DNA of 64,000 nucleotides from Apiospora phragmitis. Taxonomy: Eukaryota; Ascomycota; Sordariomycetes; Amphisphaeriales; Apiosporaceae. The translations under genes and the position numbers were made by a program. The stretch spans positions 2,480,001 through 2,544,000 of the forward strand of contig JAQQWL010000015.1 of assembly GCA_038363925.1 (NCBI GenBank). The letters are read 5' to 3'. Numbering within the stretch: position 1 is the first letter of the stretch; every line of letters begins with the position of its first letter. A model generated the notes under the pieces. It was not told where the DNA came from. It did no database searches and saw only the letters and a program-made list of their open reading frames with translations. Positions 61,705-64,000 of the stretch are shown here, piece after piece.

Positions 61705-63539
61705 ATATACTTTATAAGCGAGCTGCGTATATAAGCGAGCTACGCATTTTTTATTATTAAGCTTTATAAGTTATAAATTATTTTAATTCTAACGTTTAAA
61801 ACTAATTAAATATATTAATAATTATTATTTTTAAAGGTTTTTATATTATTCTAATAAGTACGCGTATTATGCCCGGGCTCTCCGTAAATTTTATAGCGCT
61901 ATAAGCATGTCTTAAACGTCCTCGTATAACCACTCCTCCGACGCGATTCGTTTTATAACTATCTATTAATATCCTTTTAAAATTATAGGTTTTTATTTAT
62001 TTATATACGAAATGATCCTCTATCTTATAGCCGTTTATTTTTCGTACGGCGGCGCCGGCTAAGTATTTTATTTACGTTTCGAAGTGTCGCGTTTTTACTT
62101 TTTAAAAACATAACTCGGTATATAACTTACGTTATAACCTTTATAATTTAATTAAAGCTAATTAAAATAAATATCGAAAAGTTATTTTAATATTATATAA
62201 TACGGTTTCGAACGTATTCGGTTTAAGACTAGGCTTTAATCGAGTTATTTAAGGGTTTTAATTTTTAAGGGATAAATAGGCCGGAAAACGTCCCTAAAAG
62301 TGTTAAAATGTGTAGCTTTATATTTAATTATAAAATAATATATTCCGGATTATACGAGATAAGTCCTATCTTTTAAAAGCTTTTTTATATATTTAAAACG
62401 GTAAAAATCGCCTAGAACGCTTTTAAAAAAGTTAATAAAAAGTCCTCCTTAAAGATATAAGTAATATACGCCCGTATAAAACCTTTAATTTCTTTCTCGT
62501 ACGCCTTTTTGAATATATAAAAATAACTAATACTAAGAGGCTAGAGTTTATATAATAAATAAGAAGGTATATAAAGTATAATAATCGAGTTCTTTTTATA
62601 ATAAAGCTCTAATGCTATCGAGTAATGGTTTTCGTAGCCGTCTAAGACTAAGAGACGATAACGACCCTTTATATAAAACCTAGTATATTAATTAAAGTAT
62701 TTAATCTAGTCCTCGCTTTTTTTATTCGTAATTTAGTTATGTTTTATAATTATAACTACTTAATTTTTCGATAATAAGCTATTTTTATATTAAGAAAACA
62801 GGTACGTTTTCTTAATAAAAATAATATATAAAAGAATGGCGTAACTATTTAATTTAACGCCTTGAATAATTATAACTTATTCTCGGTTCTCTTATTATAT
62901 TACCTTAAGCTTTCCGCGTTAATTAAAAGTGGTTAAGATTATTTCGAACGAGATTTAGCTGATAAAAAACCCGGTCTCGTTAAAGTTATATATATCCTCT
63001 TTTTATATGCTATATTTATTAATTATATTTTATATAAAAATAAATTATACGCGATACGCGTTAAAATCTTTATAAAAAAATTTTTAATAATTAATTTTTC
63101 GGTTAAAACGTATTTAAAAGTTTAATTATTATCATATAAAGTTAAAAGCTTAATTAATATCGACCCGTCTCGCGTTACGTAAACTAAATAATTAATTCGT
63201 TATATCTTTTAAATTACTTAACCGGGGAAGAAACGATCGTATATTTAAATTAATAATATATCGAATAATTAATTCCTTTTTAAAATTAAAAAGCTTTTAA
63301 AAGTTTGTAAAGATTTTAGATCGTGATCGAATTCCGCGTCGTCGGCTACGTAACGTCGATTCTAAGATATAATATATCGTTATAGTTTTTCGTATACTTA
63401 ATTTCAAGTTATTTTAAAACGCTTAAAATATTAAATTAAACCATTTTTCTTTATTTTTTAGTTTTATATTTATTAAAAAAGAAAAGTTAATTAAAAGTGC
63501 GCAGCTCGCTTATATACGTAACTCGCTTGTGAGGTACGT
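61705..63539 (-). mobile_element. Pogo/Fot1-type DNA transposon, second copy of the 2007-3863 family
   Basis: 1835 bp inserted at a TA (61703-61704 and 63540-63541) in the outer copia element. TIRs begin ACGTACCTCACAAGCGAG (right end, reverse complement) and ATATACTTTATAAGCGAG (left), each with a second AAGCGAGCT motif. The minus strand reads YNFNETGFF near 62960-63000 and the C-terminal GLxPYxPE/ILTPL.TFFGL..P segment near 62250-62380, the same regions as the copy at 2007-3863. RIP-inactivated. Confidence 0.85.
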
Positions 63540-64000
63540 TAAATAAACTTTAATGCGTATAACGAGCCCTTAAAATAAGATTTAAAGGAGAGATCGCTTT
63601 TTATACCTTAATTATACGAGTTTACCAAGGAGTTCTAGAGCTTATACCGGCTTTTATTAATTAAAAGTTAATATACGAAGCGCTATTTTTAAACCTTCGC
63701 GTATTATTAAGTATAATAATAGATTAGAGGCTCTCGAAACAATATTTAACGAAGGAATTATATCGAGACCCGGCTATAAATATATATTTAATTAATAAAC
63801 GGTTTATAAATAACTATACGAGAAGAAATTAATTATTTTATAATAATAAATTACTATATAATAACCGATTATTCGGGTAAAATAAAAACTAGCGATTTAT
63901 AAACACGTCTCGACTTAAGTCATCGTATAAAATCTAGTAGTTCGAACGAAGAACTTACTAAATCTATTATAAATAAGGCTATTAATTAATAAACTATTTA

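Larger units (their letters stand above)
52605..64000 (+). mobile_element. Outer copia-like LTR retrotransposon, nested insertions, runs off the window
   Basis: It starts with an LTR at 52605-52812. The internal sequence then matches, in inverted orientation, the complete element at 54844-61686 (for example 52813-53990 against about 61479-60250). It is interrupted at about 54001-54640 by a SINE-like cluster, resumes to 54838, is split by the complete element (resuming at 61692), is split again by a pogo element at 61705-63539, and continues to the window end, still matching the inner copy. Gag-pol would be read on the plus strand but is stop-ridden from RIP. The 3' LTR is outside the window. 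Confidence 0.85.

Overview
The window looks like a chromosome segment of a filamentous ascomycete (Pezizomycotina, probably Sordariomycetes-like). The genes have short GT-AG introns. They include an SRP54 subunit, two drug:H+ antiporter-type MFS transporters, an NRPS-like adenylation protein and F-box/2EXR-like proteins. Long AT-rich blocks are almost free of CpA/TpG but keep CpG, which is the footprint of repeat-induced point mutation (RIP).

Layout. About 1-5560 is a RIP-degraded repeat block: the 3' LTR of a copia-like element, a pogo/Fot1-type DNA transposon at 2007-3863 and a 34-bp tandem repeat. 5561-12169 is a transition zone containing a 391-codon reading frame broken only by RIP-type stops (8081-9256). 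12170-24689 is gene-bearing: a disrupted Fungal_trans_2-like regulator, SRP54 (minus strand), a long gene-poor stretch, and an adenylation domain fused to a ferric-reductase-like membrane oxidoreductase. A second pogo-type transposon lies at 25005-26916, with intact TIRs and a TA duplication. 27605-48357 is gene-bearing: a decayed hypothetical gene, two MFS transporters, a DUF7918-like gene, a two-intron gene for an 8-cysteine secreted peptide, a 2EXR-like gene, an FAD-monooxygenase remnant and an F-box-like gene. From 48689 to the right end lies a second repeat block: a third pogo element, a solo LTR, and a nested stack. In that stack an outer copia-like element (52605 to beyond 64000) is interrupted by a tRNA-derived SINE-like cluster, by a complete second copy of the same copia family (54844-61686) and by another pogo element (61705-63539).

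Gene function. No biosynthetic cluster can be demonstrated. The adenylation-oxidoreductase gene and the two exporters are far apart (about 4-14 kb) and are separated by a transposon and unrelated genes. The mix of transporters, an effector-like peptide, disrupted regulator and oxidase genes, and F-box/2EXR genes bordered by RIP islands is typical of an accessory, fast-evolving compartment, with SRP54 as the one clear housekeeping gene.

A recurrent anomaly is single-base indels, mostly losses in G, C or T runs, inside otherwise well-preserved reading frames: SRP54, the adenylation gene, MFS 1, the DUF7918-like gene, the 2EXR-like gene and the regulator. This looks more like residual assembly error than coordinated pseudogenization, and it affects how the genes should be read.
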